Shown: positions 52,364-60,843 of the stretch, piece after piece
Numbering within the stretch: the stretch's first letter is position 1
Layout of the letters: each line of letters starts with the position of its first letter
From: Candidatus Poribacteria bacterium
GTDB taxonomy: Bacteria; Poribacteria; WGA-4E; WGA-3G
Direction of reading: 5' to 3'
Length of the DNA stretch: 64,000 nt
Assembly: GCA_022819945.1 (NCBI GenBank)
Contig: JAJEGI010000179.1
Span: 1 to 64,000 of the forward strand
Translations under genes and position numbers: made by a program
Notes under the pieces: model-generated
The model's database searches: none
What the model was told of the DNA's origin: nothing
The model's input: only the letters and a program-made list of their open reading frames with translations

Positions 52364-53176
52364 ATGCTCAACCAAGCACAGGTTGACACATTTCGTGAAA
52401 AAGGGTTTCTCCTCGGAAGCCGTGTTTTAAGTGATGAACAGGTTGACGAATTGCGTTCCGAATTGGCACGCGTGATTGATGATTACGAAAAACCCGATGT
52501 CCAGCAGCCGGTGCACATCGTCAATCTCGGTGGTAGAGAGGAGAGTCCCGTCTGGCAAGTCGTTAATATTTGGGAAGCGAGTCCTGCTTATCACCGACTC
52601 GTTTATAATCCGATTATTGTAGAAGAGATTGGACAGTTGATGTCAACGACGGAGTTACGTGTGTGGCACGACCAGATCCAATACAAGCCACCGCAAGTCG
52701 GGGGTGTCAACATGTGGCATCAGGATTCGCCGTATTGGCCGATCCTTACGCCGAAAACGAGTCAGGTCAGTGCTTGGGTTGCGTTGGATGATGTTGATGA
52801 AAGTAATGGATGTATGCGTATGGTCCGTGGTTCTCACCATTGGGGCAATCAGATACCGTTCCTGCATTCCATCAAGGACATCCATTCTATGCCGGATCGC
52901 TTTGAAGATAACGTGTTGGAGGTGGAGTTCTGCCCTGTGCCGAAAGGGTATGTCCATTATCATCACTCCTTAACATGGCATGGGTCGCATGACAACACGA
53001 GCCGGAGTCCGCGTCGTGCGATTGCGGTGCATTACATGACCGGTGAGACCTTGTATGATGAAGGTGGCAATCACGTCATGAAGCCGTTTGTTACTGTTAA
53101 TGATGGTGATAAATTGGAAGGCGATAGTTTTCCGCTTGTAATGGATGCGGGAAAACCCACGAGTCCGAGTATATAA
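52364..53176 (+). CDS. Phytanoyl-CoA dioxygenase family protein, copy 2
   Basis: 270 residues, aligning without gaps to copy 1 with about 48 substitutions by my count (about 82% identity). The triad and Arg are kept (H119, D121, H206). Differences cluster at 125-128 (active-site entrance: LWGIL to YWPIL) and 167-189, suggesting altered substrate choice rather than decay. AGGAGGCAATAGGT precedes the ATG. Confidence 0.92.
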   Translation: MLNQAQVDTFREKGFLLGSRVLSDEQVDELRSELARVIDDYEKPDVQQPVHIVNLGGREESPVWQVVNIWEASPAYHRLVYNPIIVEEIGQLMSTTELRVWHDQIQYKPPQVGGVNMWHQDSPYWPILTPKTSQVSAWVALDDVDESNGCMRMVRGSHHWGNQIPFLHSIKDIHSMPDRFEDNVLEVEFCPVPKGYVHYHHSLTWHGSHDNTSRSPRRAIAVHYMTGETLYDEGGNHVMKPFVTVNDGDKLEGDSFPLVMDAGKPTSPSI

Positions 53177-53208
53177 GTTTTTTCGATTAGATGAAAAAAC
53201 CAAAAACA

Positions 53209-53355
53209 TAGTCCGTAATGTAATGGCATTTTATATTACTTTGCAGTTTGATAAGGTGATGTTGATGATTGAAAACGTTGCGCCATAGATCCGCTTTCCA
53301 TTTCATTCCAAGCTGCGTTTGTGTTCTTCAACAACGGTAGTCCGTAATGTAATGG
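53209..53355. repeat. 18-base direct repeat pair in a 285-base gap
   Basis: TAGTCCGTAATGTAATGG occurs identically at 53209-53226 and 53338-53355, 129 bases apart. The second copy runs into TTCTCACTGCGAAGCAGG, also present in the heptad elements at 12394 and 31514. No gene or clear promoter in 53177-53461; the segment looks like nested repeat debris. Confidence 0.65.
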
Positions 53356-53410
53356 TTCTCACTGCGAAGCAGGCTCTACGGGGTAGTACCTTCAAACCCA
53401 AATTCGACTG

Positions 53411-53461
53411 ACCGAACCGCAAGGAAATATAAAAAATCGAACCGCAAGGAAACTTAAAAAA
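53411..53461 (+). repeat. Tandem AACCGCAAGGAAA repeat supplying a ribosome binding site
   Basis: ACCGAACCGCAAGGAAAT-ATAAAAAA (53411-53436) then CGAACCGCAAGGAAAC-TTAAAAAA (53438-53461). The AAGGAA of the second copy (53446-53451) is 10 bases before the ATG at 53462 and is the only candidate Shine-Dalgarno. The same sequence recurs inverted at 60615-60640 and 60715-60740. Confidence 0.7.
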
Positions 53462-55096
53462 ATGAAAGTTGTTGATGCAGTTGCGAAAGTCCTTAAAGCA
53501 GAAGGCGTAGAGTATCTGTTTGCCTATCCGGTAAACCATATAATTGAGGCGGCGGCGAAACTGGATATCCGTCCGATTATTGTCAGGCAGGAGCGGATTG
53601 GGCTTCACATGGCGGATGCGATGAGCCGAATGACCTCCGGACAGAAGATTGGTGTCTTCTGTATGCAGAGCGGACCCGGTTCCGAAAACGCGTTTGGCGG
53701 TGTCGCGCAGGCGTATGGCGATTCCGCACCGATTGTGGTTTTGCCGGGTGGCTATTCTCGGAGTTTGACACAGATCCAGCCGAATTTCAATTCTGCGCTG
53801 AACTATCGACACGTAACAAAGTCGTGTGAGCAGGTCACGTTGCCTGAAGCCGTCCCGGAAGCGATGCGGCGTGCCTTTACGCAAGTTCGGAATGGTAGAC
53901 CGCGTCCTGCGCTTGTTGAGTTCCCGTCGGATCTGTTTAATGAAGAAATTTCCGAACCTTTTGAACCGACTCCTGTTCCAATAGTACGCTATGGACCTGA
54001 CAGTGCGTCTATTGAAACTGCTGCAGATGCGTTGTTGGATGCTGAGTGTCCGGTCATCTATGCGGGGCAAGGTGTACACTATGCCCAAGCCTGGGATTCT
54101 TTGAAAGAATTAGCAGAACTGCTCGCTGCACCGGTAACAACGAGTTTGGCAGGAAAAAGTGCTTTTCCAGAAAACCATCCGTTGGCACTCGGTTCTGGGG
54201 GACGAGCGATTCCGAAACCGGTGCATCACTATCTCCAGAAAGCCGACCTGATTTTCGGTATCGGATGCAGTTTCACACGAACCGGCTTCGGTGTCAGGAT
54301 TCCAGAGGGAAAGCGCGTAATTCATGCGACATTAGATCCAGCGGACATCAATAAAGACGTTCCCGTTGAAAGTGCTCTCGTTGGTGATGCGGGTTTGATT
54401 TTAGATGGGCTGGTGGAAGCGGTCCGCGACCGTTCCAACGGTGCATCCGAAGAACGCAGAGCAGCTGTCACTGAAGAAATTAGTGCCGTTAAAACCGAAT
54501 GGCTCGAAGCGTGGAAGTCTAAACTCACTTCTGACGAGGTGCCGATGACACCCTATCGCGTCATCTGGGATCTGTTGCACACCGTTGATGTCGAGAACAC
54601 GATTATTACGCACGATGCGGGGAGTCCGCGCGACCAAATGTCGCCTTTCTGGCAATCTGTTGCGCCGCTCACCTATATCGGTTGGGGCAAAACAACGCAG
54701 CTCGGTTATGGTCTCGGACTCGCGATGGGTGCGAAGCTCGCAAGACCTGATCATCTTTGTGTTAACGTCTGGGGAGATGCTGCTATCGGTTTTACGGGTA
54801 TGGATTTCGAGACTGCTGTGCGGGAAAGGATACCGATTCTCTCTGTTCTTTTCAACAATTTCTCTATGGCGATTGAGATTCCGATCATGCCGGTGTCTAC
54901 TGAAAAGTTCCGCAGTACAGACATCTCTGGACACTACGCTGACATGGCGAAAGCATTCGGTGGTTACGGCGAGCGTGTCGAAACCCCTGATCAGATTATC
55001 CCGGCTATCCAGCGCGGTATCCAAAAGACACAAGAAGGTGTTCCCGCGCTCCTTGAGTTTATTACGGCGAAGGAGATTCAGATTTCGAGTTTCTAA
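53462..55096 (+). CDS. Thiamine pyrophosphate-dependent enzyme, acetolactate synthase-like
   Basis: 544 residues, the three-domain ALS/POX fold. N-terminal PYR domain (RQERIGLHMADAMSRMTSG), central domain to about 325, C-terminal PP domain with GDAAIGFTGMDFE ... FNN (TPP/Mg site) from about 440. No FAD-specific signs. Acts on a 2-keto acid or similar; the context (dioxygenases, dehydrogenases) suggests a degradative role (inference). ATG with repeat-borne AAGGAA. Confidence 0.9.
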   Translation: MKVVDAVAKVLKAEGVEYLFAYPVNHIIEAAAKLDIRPIIVRQERIGLHMADAMSRMTSGQKIGVFCMQSGPGSENAFGGVAQAYGDSAPIVVLPGGYSRSLTQIQPNFNSALNYRHVTKSCEQVTLPEAVPEAMRRAFTQVRNGRPRPALVEFPSDLFNEEISEPFEPTPVPIVRYGPDSASIETAADALLDAECPVIYAGQGVHYAQAWDSLKELAELLAAPVTTSLAGKSAFPENHPLALGSGGRAIPKPVHHYLQKADLIFGIGCSFTRTGFGVRIPEGKRVIHATLDPADINKDVPVESALVGDAGLILDGLVEAVRDRSNGASEERRAAVTEEISAVKTEWLEAWKSKLTSDEVPMTPYRVIWDLLHTVDVENTIITHDAGSPRDQMSPFWQSVAPLTYIGWGKTTQLGYGLGLAMGAKLARPDHLCVNVWGDAAIGFTGMDFETAVRERIPILSVLFNNFSMAIEIPIMPVSTEKFRSTDISGHYADMAKAFGGYGERVETPDQIIPAIQRGIQKTQEGVPALLEFITAKEIQISSF

Positions 55097-55117
55097 GTAA
55101 AAAAGGAGTCCGCTGTT

Positions 55118-55888
55118 ATGAGACCGATTATCACTGTTTTTTGTGTCATTGCCTTGAGTTTTGGTGTGAGCGCGTGGGCAATAAACGATGACGAGGCACT
55201 TATGTTGTACTTCACCTTCGATGAAGATGAGGGAGGTAAAGTTACAGACGTGAGTGGGAATAACATTGAAGGCACTTTTGAAGGTGCAGCCTGGTCGAAA
55301 GATGGCAAATTTGGCGGTGCTGTCCATCTTGAAGACACTGAGAAATTTGTAGAAGTTGACGCAGTTCCTGAACTTGACATCACCGATGAACTCACGATTC
55401 AAGCGTGGTTTTTTCCTGAAGAGTCCCAAGGTGACTCTAACCTGATGGGACGCAGAAGCGGAGCGAATGTCGGGGGTTATTGTCTGCAGTGGAGCGCGCA
55501 GTTTACGGGTGCTCCGCAAATTGAGACGTGGATTAACATCGGTGGGTGGCAAGGCTCTCGAAATAAACAGACTATTAAACCCGATTTAGAGGAGTGGCAC
55601 CATATCTCCTCTACCTACGATGGCAAGATGATTCGCCAATATATTGATGGCAAGTTAGATGTCGAATTTGAGCCTCCTGCTGGTAAGATTAACAGCATTG
55701 AGGTTGTCTTCCGTATCGGTAAGGCACAAACAGGACTTGATGGTATGGTGGGTTTAGTCGATGAGGTGGCAATCTACAACCGTGCCCTCACCGTTGACGA
55801 AATTAACCAAGATATGGAGAACGGTGTCTTCTTTGCCGTGTCCCCGAAAGACAAACTTGCCACGACGTGGGGTAAGTTGAAAATGTAA
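55118..55888 (+). CDS. Secreted LamG/concanavalin-like protein
   Basis: 256 residues. Signal peptide (ITVFCVIALSFGVSAWA). LamG-like jelly roll: LYFTFDEDEGG, VTDVSGNNIEG, FVEVDAVPELDITDELTIQAWF, WHHISSTYDGK, RQYIDGKLD and IYNRALTVDEI. Binds carbohydrate or acts as a surface adhesin. The extreme C-terminus KLATTWGKLKM is shared with the next LamG protein. Good SD (AAAAAGGAGT). Followed by a terminator. Confidence 0.87.
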   Translation: MRPIITVFCVIALSFGVSAWAINDDEALMLYFTFDEDEGGKVTDVSGNNIEGTFEGAAWSKDGKFGGAVHLEDTEKFVEVDAVPELDITDELTIQAWFFPEESQGDSNLMGRRSGANVGGYCLQWSAQFTGAPQIETWINIGGWQGSRNKQTIKPDLEEWHHISSTYDGKMIRQYIDGKLDVEFEPPAGKINSIEVVFRIGKAQTGLDGMVGLVDEVAIYNRALTVDEINQDMENGVFFAVSPKDKLATTWGKLKM

Positions 55889-55954
55889 AATAGATAACTA
55901 TTCTCTATCATAGCAGCAGTGCCACAATGCCTGCCTGTTTCTAAGTTTTCTACC

Positions 55955-55990
55955 GGAGGGCGGGTTTTGTACTCGTCCTCCTTTTTATTT
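55955..55990 (+). terminator. Rho-independent terminator after LamG gene 1
   Basis: GGAGGGCG and CGTCCTCC form an 8-bp stem (one G-U) with a loop of about 10 bases, followed by TTTTTATTTTAT. The stem resembles that of the terminator at 56833. Confidence 0.75.
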
Positions 55991-56008
55991 TATGAGGAGG
56001 AATCACAG

Positions 56009-56797
56009 ATGAGAACCCGGATGCTTGTGACGCTATGCGTTTTTCTAAGTCTATCGCTCTGCTTTGCGGGTTACGCTGCGGGCGGAAAGGGCAATGTGAA
56101 ACAACTCGGTAAGCAACTTTATGTCTGGCATTTCGACGAGGGCAAGGGGGACACAACTGAAGATGCGACTGCCGGCTTAGTCGGTGAATTCAACGGCGAT
56201 GTAAAGTGGGCTGAAGGCATTTCAGGAAGTGCCGTGGAAATGGCTGGCGAGGTCGGTAAAGCCGATTTTATAGAGGTTGCACATTCCAATGAAGTTGATA
56301 TGGACGAGGCGATTACGATGATGGCGTGGGTTTATCCTGCCGAACTCCCAGCGGGTGGACAGGAAAACAAATTCACCATCTTCTTCAAGAACACCTATTA
56401 TCTTCAGATCGAACCGGGAGAAGGGAAACTCGCTTACTACTTCTACGATACCAATAATCCTGGTTATCATATTTCTGATGGTAAGATCAAAGCGAAAGAG
56501 TGGAGCCATGTTGCGCTTGTATGGGATGGGAAGGAAGCCGGTTTCTATATCAATGGCGAATCTGATGGCACGGCTATCGCACAGAAGGGACCTGGACGGA
56601 GTATGCCGAACAGATCACTGAAGTTCGGCGGTGAGAATAACGGGTGTTGTCCGCGTTTCTTTCAGGGACGTATTGATGAGTTGATGTTAGCCAACTACGC
56701 GCTGACTGAAGCGGAACTTCAGAAGATTGTTAATGATACGCTGGATATCTCGGCACGTGGTAAACTGACAACAACGTGGGGTAATTTGAAGAAATAG
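56009..56797 (+). CDS. Secreted LamG/concanavalin-like protein 2
   Basis: 262 residues from ATG 56009, which has GAGGAGG upstream and a signal peptide (LVTLCVFLSLSLCFAGYA); the ORF extends back to 55919 through the preceding terminator, which argues against the longer form. LamG features: YVWHFDEGKGD, FIEVAHSNEVDMDEAITMMAW, WSHVALVWDGKEAGFYING, IDELMLANYALTEAELQ. Ends KLTTTWGNLKK, as in the neighbour. Confidence 0.87.
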   Translation: MRTRMLVTLCVFLSLSLCFAGYAAGGKGNVKQLGKQLYVWHFDEGKGDTTEDATAGLVGEFNGDVKWAEGISGSAVEMAGEVGKADFIEVAHSNEVDMDEAITMMAWVYPAELPAGGQENKFTIFFKNTYYLQIEPGEGKLAYYFYDTNNPGYHISDGKIKAKEWSHVALVWDGKEAGFYINGESDGTAIAQKGPGRSMPNRSLKFGGENNGCCPRFFQGRIDELMLANYALTEAELQKIVNDTLDISARGKLTTTWGNLKK

Positions 56798-56832
56798 GGA
56801 TCGTGTAATTTATCTGCTGCTTTTCAGAGAGG

Positions 56833-56861
56833 TGGGCGGGATTTCATTCTCGCCCATTTTT
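56833..56861 (+). terminator. Rho-independent terminator after LamG gene 2
   Basis: TGGGCG (56833-56838) and CGCCCA (56851-56856) form a stem extended by loop G-C pairs, followed by TTTTTCG. Confidence 0.7.
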
Positions 56862-56913
56862 CGTTGCAAATAGGGGGATGTAGACGTATAATTAGCTTGA
56901 GCGAAAAAGTACA

Positions 56914-57552
56914 TTATGGCAGTTCAGAGACGATCTCTTTAAGTGCTGTTTCTTCTTGGGCAAGCGTTTTGAGGTCTGGGTTGAGATTTACGGCTTGTGT
57001 GAGGGACTTTACCGATTTTTCTGACTCACCCTCTAAAGCGTAAGCGCAGGCGAGGTTGTAGTGGAGTGAGGCGGTTTTCGGGAAAGTATTGAGGGCATGC
57101 AGGCAAGTCTCACGTGCCTCGACAGGTAGGTTCTGTCGTAGATAAGCGGTTGTTAAATTCACGTAGCCCTCGGCGATATTTGGTGCCATTTCAATTACTT
57201 TTTTGAAGTTCTCAACAGCAGGCGCGTATTCTTCGGCATACAGATATGCCTGTCCAAGGTTGTTGTAAGCCGAGGGTTCTTGCGTGAAGAAGATCGTGCG
57301 TTTTTTATTTTTGATCGCTTTTTGATAGGCTTCAATCGCTTGCTTTGCTTCGCCGTTGCGCATGAGGAAAGTTGCCTTTCGATACTGGTCGTTGAACTGG
57401 GTTTGGTGGTGCCAGACCCAGATAAACAGCACCGTTACGGCAAGGCAGAACGTCATACAGACGATTCTAAAGGTTTTATTGGTAGGTGTTTGCTCAGAGT
57501 CTTGTTCTTCTGTAGACTCGTGTTCTGAAACTTGATGCTCGTTGGATGTCAT
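56914..57552 (-). CDS. Membrane-anchored TPR protein
   Basis: 212 residues. Acidic, EQ-rich cytoplasmic N-terminus, one membrane helix (about 28-49, FRIVCMTFCLAVTVLFIWVW), then three or four TPRs (NGEAKQAIEAYQKAIKN; AYNNLGQAYLYAEEYAPAVENF; SLHYNLACAYALEGESEKSVK). Probably a periplasmic scaffold. Single gene, divergent from the dehydrogenase at 57611. Confidence 0.8.
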   Translation of the reverse strand: MTSNEHQVSEHESTEEQDSEQTPTNKTFRIVCMTFCLAVTVLFIWVWHHQTQFNDQYRKATFLMRNGEAKQAIEAYQKAIKNKKRTIFFTQEPSAYNNLGQAYLYAEEYAPAVENFKKVIEMAPNIAEGYVNLTTAYLRQNLPVEARETCLHALNTFPKTASLHYNLACAYALEGESEKSVKSLTQAVNLNPDLKTLAQEETALKEIVSELP

Positions 57553-57610
57553 AATTTTTTATAAACTCATTGTAGTAAATCTTCACTTTCACTAAAGGAA
57601 CAGACAAAAT

Positions 57611-58660
57611 ATGAAAACTTACGGATTTGGTATTATCGGGTGCGGAATGATTTCTGATTTCCATTCCGCCGCAATTTCTGAGTTAGAACACGGTCGACTC
57701 GTTGCAGTGAGTTCACGGAACGCTGAGAACGCCAAACGGCTTACTGATCGATACGACGTTGACAGCTACACCGATTATGCGGAGATGCTCGAGCGGGACG
57801 ACTTAGATATTGTCTGCGTCTGTACGCCGAGCGGTGCGCATTTAGAACCCGCTGTCGCTGCTGCAGAAGCCGGTAAACACGTCATCGTTGAAAAACCGTT
57901 GGAGATTACTTTACAACGGTGCGATGAAATTATCGAAGCGTGCGATGCAGCCGGTGTCCGACTTTGTGCCATCTTCAATTCCCGTTTCACTGAAAGTACA
58001 CAACTCGTTAAATCCACAATTGAGAGCGGGCGGTTCGGCAAGTTGACCTTAGGCGATGCGTACATTAAATGGTACCGTTCTCAAGAGTATTACGACAGTG
58101 GCGGTTGGCGCGGCACATGGGACCTTGATGGCGGTGGCGCGCTCATGAATCAGTCTATCCATGCCATTGACCTACTCCAGTATTTTATGGGTCCTGTCAA
58201 ATCTGTTCAAGCGTTTACGGATACGTTAGCGCATGAACGGATAGAGGTCGAAGATGCCGCTGTCGCTGCGCTCCGCTTCGAGAACGGCGCGCTCGGTGTT
58301 ATTGAAGGCACAACCGCTGCTTACCCTGGCATGCTTAAGAAAACTGAAATCTCCGGCACACACGGGACTGTCGTCTTAGCCGAAGAGGACATAGTAACAT
58401 GGGAATTCGACCCGGAACTCCCCGAAGATGCGGGGATCCGAGAGAAATTCGCCCAAAAAACAGATACCGGCGGTGGCGCGTCCGATCCGAGAGCGATTAA
58501 TCATGCGAATCACCGGCGGCAGATGGAGAACCTTATTAACGGACTTGAGAGCGATGCCTCGCATCTCGTTGATGGACGCGAGGGACGCAAAGCCGTTGAA
58601 ATTATCCTCGCTATCTATCAGTCCAGCCGTGAAGGACGGATTGTTGAATTGCCGTTGTAA
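57611..58660 (+). CDS. Gfo/Idh/MocA-family oxidoreductase 2
   Basis: 349 residues. FGIIGCGMISDFHSAAI Rossmann start, VIVEKPLEITLQRCDEII catalytic E-K-P, WDLDGGGALMNQSIHAIDLLQ with the conserved H-x-x-D pair. Oxidises a sugar-like substrate with NAD(P). Distinct from the copy at 50418 (typical GCG motif here). Its 3' end meets the repeat module at 58662. AAAGGAACAGACAAAAT precedes ATG. Confidence 0.92.
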   Translation: MKTYGFGIIGCGMISDFHSAAISELEHGRLVAVSSRNAENAKRLTDRYDVDSYTDYAEMLERDDLDIVCVCTPSGAHLEPAVAAAEAGKHVIVEKPLEITLQRCDEIIEACDAAGVRLCAIFNSRFTESTQLVKSTIESGRFGKLTLGDAYIKWYRSQEYYDSGGWRGTWDLDGGGALMNQSIHAIDLLQYFMGPVKSVQAFTDTLAHERIEVEDAAVAALRFENGALGVIEGTTAAYPGMLKKTEISGTHGTVVLAEEDIVTWEFDPELPEDAGIREKFAQKTDTGGGASDPRAINHANHRRQMENLINGLESDASHLVDGREGRKAVEIILAIYQSSREGRIVELPL

Positions 58661-58661
58661 C

Positions 58662-58690
58662 GGCAGAGCGGAGTCTGCCTACTACTATGT
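58662..58690. repeat. Palindrome-TACTACT module between convergent genes
   Basis: GGCAGA (58662-58667), loop GCGGAG, TCTGCC (58674-58679), then TACTACTATG. Its right end covers the stop codon region (58685-58687) of the minus-strand alcohol dehydrogenase. Confidence 0.7.
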
Positions 58691-59650
58691 ATAGTCGAAA
58701 ACTATCTTGATTGCCTCGTCTTTCTTGTTCAGTGCCATTTCAAAACCGAGTTGTGCTTCTGTAAATGGCAGATGATGTGTAATAATCGGCGACACGTCGA
58801 GTCGTCCCTGGGCAATCATGTCCATCGCCAGCGGGAAATCGTTCTGTGCATCTGGTCCGACAGAACCGATGAATTTAAGGTTCTTACGGAAGAAATCTGC
58901 GAAATGGAAATCGTAGATATGGTCGTCCGGTACGCCGAAAGCGAGAAGTGTGCCTTCGCGTTTTAGGAGTTGGAGACACTGATTGATTGTCTCTGTTTGG
59001 TGTCCGACGACTTCGACAACCAGATCCGCCATTCTGCCTTCCGTAATCTCTTTGACAGCAGCAACGGGATCTTCTTTTGCAGCGTTAATCGTATGTGTCG
59101 CACGCATCTTCTTTGACACTGTGAGTCGGAAATCAACAAGATCGGTCGTAATCACCGTTTTCGCGCCCAGATTGCTCAGCATGTGCGTGAAAAGCAGCCC
59201 CATCGGTCCTTGTCCAATGACCACTACGTCAAGGTTAAGTAGATTCGGCAGTTTCCGACACGCCCAGACAACGGTGCCGAGCGGTTGAGACATCAGGATA
59301 CAGTCTTTTCTTGGAAAGTCCGTCAACGGCATTGTGACGCTTTCGTCCGAAAAGAAGTATTCTGAGAGTCCACCGACGTGGCGTGGTAGCGCGAGCACTT
59401 CGTCTCCTGGCTTGAATCTATCTGATTTGCTGTCGGTGACAACGCCAATCGTTTCGTGGATCGAAAGCCCGTGTCCAAGCGGATAGCTTTCTGCTGGATG
59501 TTCAAGGACGAACGATGGCATATCGGTTCCGCAGATGGCACTGTGGACGGTTTTAATCATCACAGTGCCGTCGGGATGGTCAGCGAGGTTCGGTTGTTCT
59601 ATGTCGATAATTTCGATCTGACGTGGTGCAACAATTTGCCCAACTTTCAT
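58685..59650 (-). CDS. Zinc-type medium-chain dehydrogenase/reductase
   Basis: 321 residues. Catalytic zinc ligands: C in SAICGTDMP and H-E in GHGLSIHETIG; the four-cysteine structural zinc loop is missing. Cofactor site VVIGQGPMGLLFTHML. Likely oxidises a polyol or sugar alcohol with NAD. Next to an inositol-phosphatase-like gene (17 bases), so the pair may process a phosphorylated polyol (inference). Confidence 0.88.
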   Translation of the reverse strand: MKVGQIVAPRQIEIIDIEQPNLADHPDGTVMIKTVHSAICGTDMPSFVLEHPAESYPLGHGLSIHETIGVVTDSKSDRFKPGDEVLALPRHVGGLSEYFFSDESVTMPLTDFPRKDCILMSQPLGTVVWACRKLPNLLNLDVVVIGQGPMGLLFTHMLSNLGAKTVITTDLVDFRLTVSKKMRATHTINAAKEDPVAAVKEITEGRMADLVVEVVGHQTETINQCLQLLKREGTLLAFGVPDDHIYDFHFADFFRKNLKFIGSVGPDAQNDFPLAMDMIAQGRLDVSPIITHHLPFTEAQLGFEMALNKKDEAIKIVFDYT

Positions 59651-59666
59651 ATCCTATATTCGCTCC

Positions 59667-60659
59667 TTATAAGTTAGATAAAGCACTCAAAACGTGTTGA
59701 TGGAGTTTTCCGTTGGTTGCGACGATGCCACGATTCTCATGCATCCGTTTTCCTGTTAAGAAGCTGAGAGGCGTACCGTTCGCATCTGTGACTGTGCCGC
59801 CTGCTTCTTCGACGACAATAAGTCCTGCAGCATGGTCCCAGATGCATTCTCGGTAATCTGGGAAAGTCGGGTTTGGCAGACGGATATAGAGCGAGGCTTC
59901 GCCACGTGAGACGATGCCGTACTTCGCTTGGCTGTCTATACGGACAGGCGATTCTGTGATTCCGAGAGCATTTGCGATGTTACTGTGTGCGTCGCTGTCA
60001 CCGTGCGTAGATTCGACACTCTCTGCAAAGCGGTGTACCGATTCTGATACATGTACTTGTTCTATGAAATCTCCCGTTTTTGTGTAAAGCCGCGTACCTT
60101 CGCCGCGGATAGCGACGAAAAGGCATCCACGTTCTGCATCTCTATTGTTCAATTGATGTGGTAAGTTCGGACACCCCAAAACGCCGAGTTGGACAATGCC
60201 TTCGACAATGTGAGCCAAGGCGACGGCATACTGGTCGTGGCGGAGGAAGCCTTTCGTGCCGTCAATTGGATCAAGGGTCCAGAAGTTCGGTCCAACTTCA
60301 CCGCTTCCGCGATCAATCCATTCGCAGACGGTTTCTGCTGAAACGGCATCTTCGCAGAATTGGTTCACATAACCTGTGACGCGTTCCAGAAGCGAGGCGT
60401 TCTCTTTGAGTGCTTGTGCGCTCTCTTCAGCGACAATAGGGTTGTCAGGGAAGGCTTCACCAATCGCCTTGCATATCAGTGCTTGCGATCCGAAATCCGC
60501 AACAGTTACGGGACTTCGGTCTGTCTTTTGAATGGCATCTGTTGAGACCATTTCGGATTGTACCTGCTCACAGAGTCGCATGGCTTTCATCACAGCGTCA
60601 ATGGCAGTTTGTACTTTTATATTTCCTTGCGGTTCGGTTAGATGATTTTGGGATTTCAA
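59667..60659 (-). CDS. Inositol monophosphatase/3'(2'),5'-bisphosphate nucleotidase-like phosphatase
   Basis: 330 residues from TTG 60659. Metal motifs: VAEES, LDPIDGTKGFLRHDQYAVALA and WDHAAGLIVVEEAGG, as in HAL2/CysQ. The GTKGF form suggests 3'-phosphoadenosine phosphatase rather than inositol phosphatase. The start is uncertain: the first 15 codons translate a dispersed repeat (LTEPQGNIK), and no ATG/GTG follows its AAGGAA in the right place; an ATG at 60590 would cut into a conserved helix. Confidence 0.85.
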   Translation of the reverse strand: MKSQNHLTEPQGNIKVQTAIDAVMKAMRLCEQVQSEMVSTDAIQKTDRSPVTVADFGSQALICKAIGEAFPDNPIVAEESAQALKENASLLERVTGYVNQFCEDAVSAETVCEWIDRGSGEVGPNFWTLDPIDGTKGFLRHDQYAVALAHIVEGIVQLGVLGCPNLPHQLNNRDAERGCLFVAIRGEGTRLYTKTGDFIEQVHVSESVHRFAESVESTHGDSDAHSNIANALGITESPVRIDSQAKYGIVSRGEASLYIRLPNPTFPDYRECIWDHAAGLIVVEEAGGTVTDANGTPLSFLTGKRMHENRGIVATNGKLHQHVLSALSNL

Positions 60660-60770
60660 GTATTTTCTCCGTATATTCGCATGTGCCGTTGTTGCATGCT
60701 GCGTTTTTTTATATTTTTATATTTCCTTGCGGTTCGGTTAGATGGTTTTGAGATTTCAAGCGTCTTCTCC
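60615..60770. repeat. 56-base direct repeat, period 100, with the AACCGCAAGGAAA motif
   Basis: Copies at 60615-60670 and 60715-60770 differ at about five positions: each has TTTTATATTTCCTTGCGGTT, CGGTTAGATG, TTTTG, GATTTCAAG and TTCTCCG. On the minus strand each carries AACCGCAAGGAAATATAAAA. Copy 1 lies inside the phosphatase ORF start; the 184-base gap 60660-60843 holds nothing else coding. Confidence 0.75.
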
Positions 60771-60843
60771 GTTTTGGTTTGAAAGTTTCCAAAAACTGAT
60801 AGGGAGTCCGTTGACAGCTGAAGACTGACTGCAGACTGCTATT

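Noticed and set aside
53177..53461. TPP riboswitch before the TPP-dependent enzyme
   Set aside because: No CUGAGA or ACCUGA-type conserved blocks were found; the gap is made of short repeats, and the enzyme uses TPP as cofactor rather than making it.
55919..56008. N-terminal extension of the second LamG protein
   Set aside because: It would translate the terminator of the preceding gene; ATG 56009 has GAGGAGG and a signal peptide.
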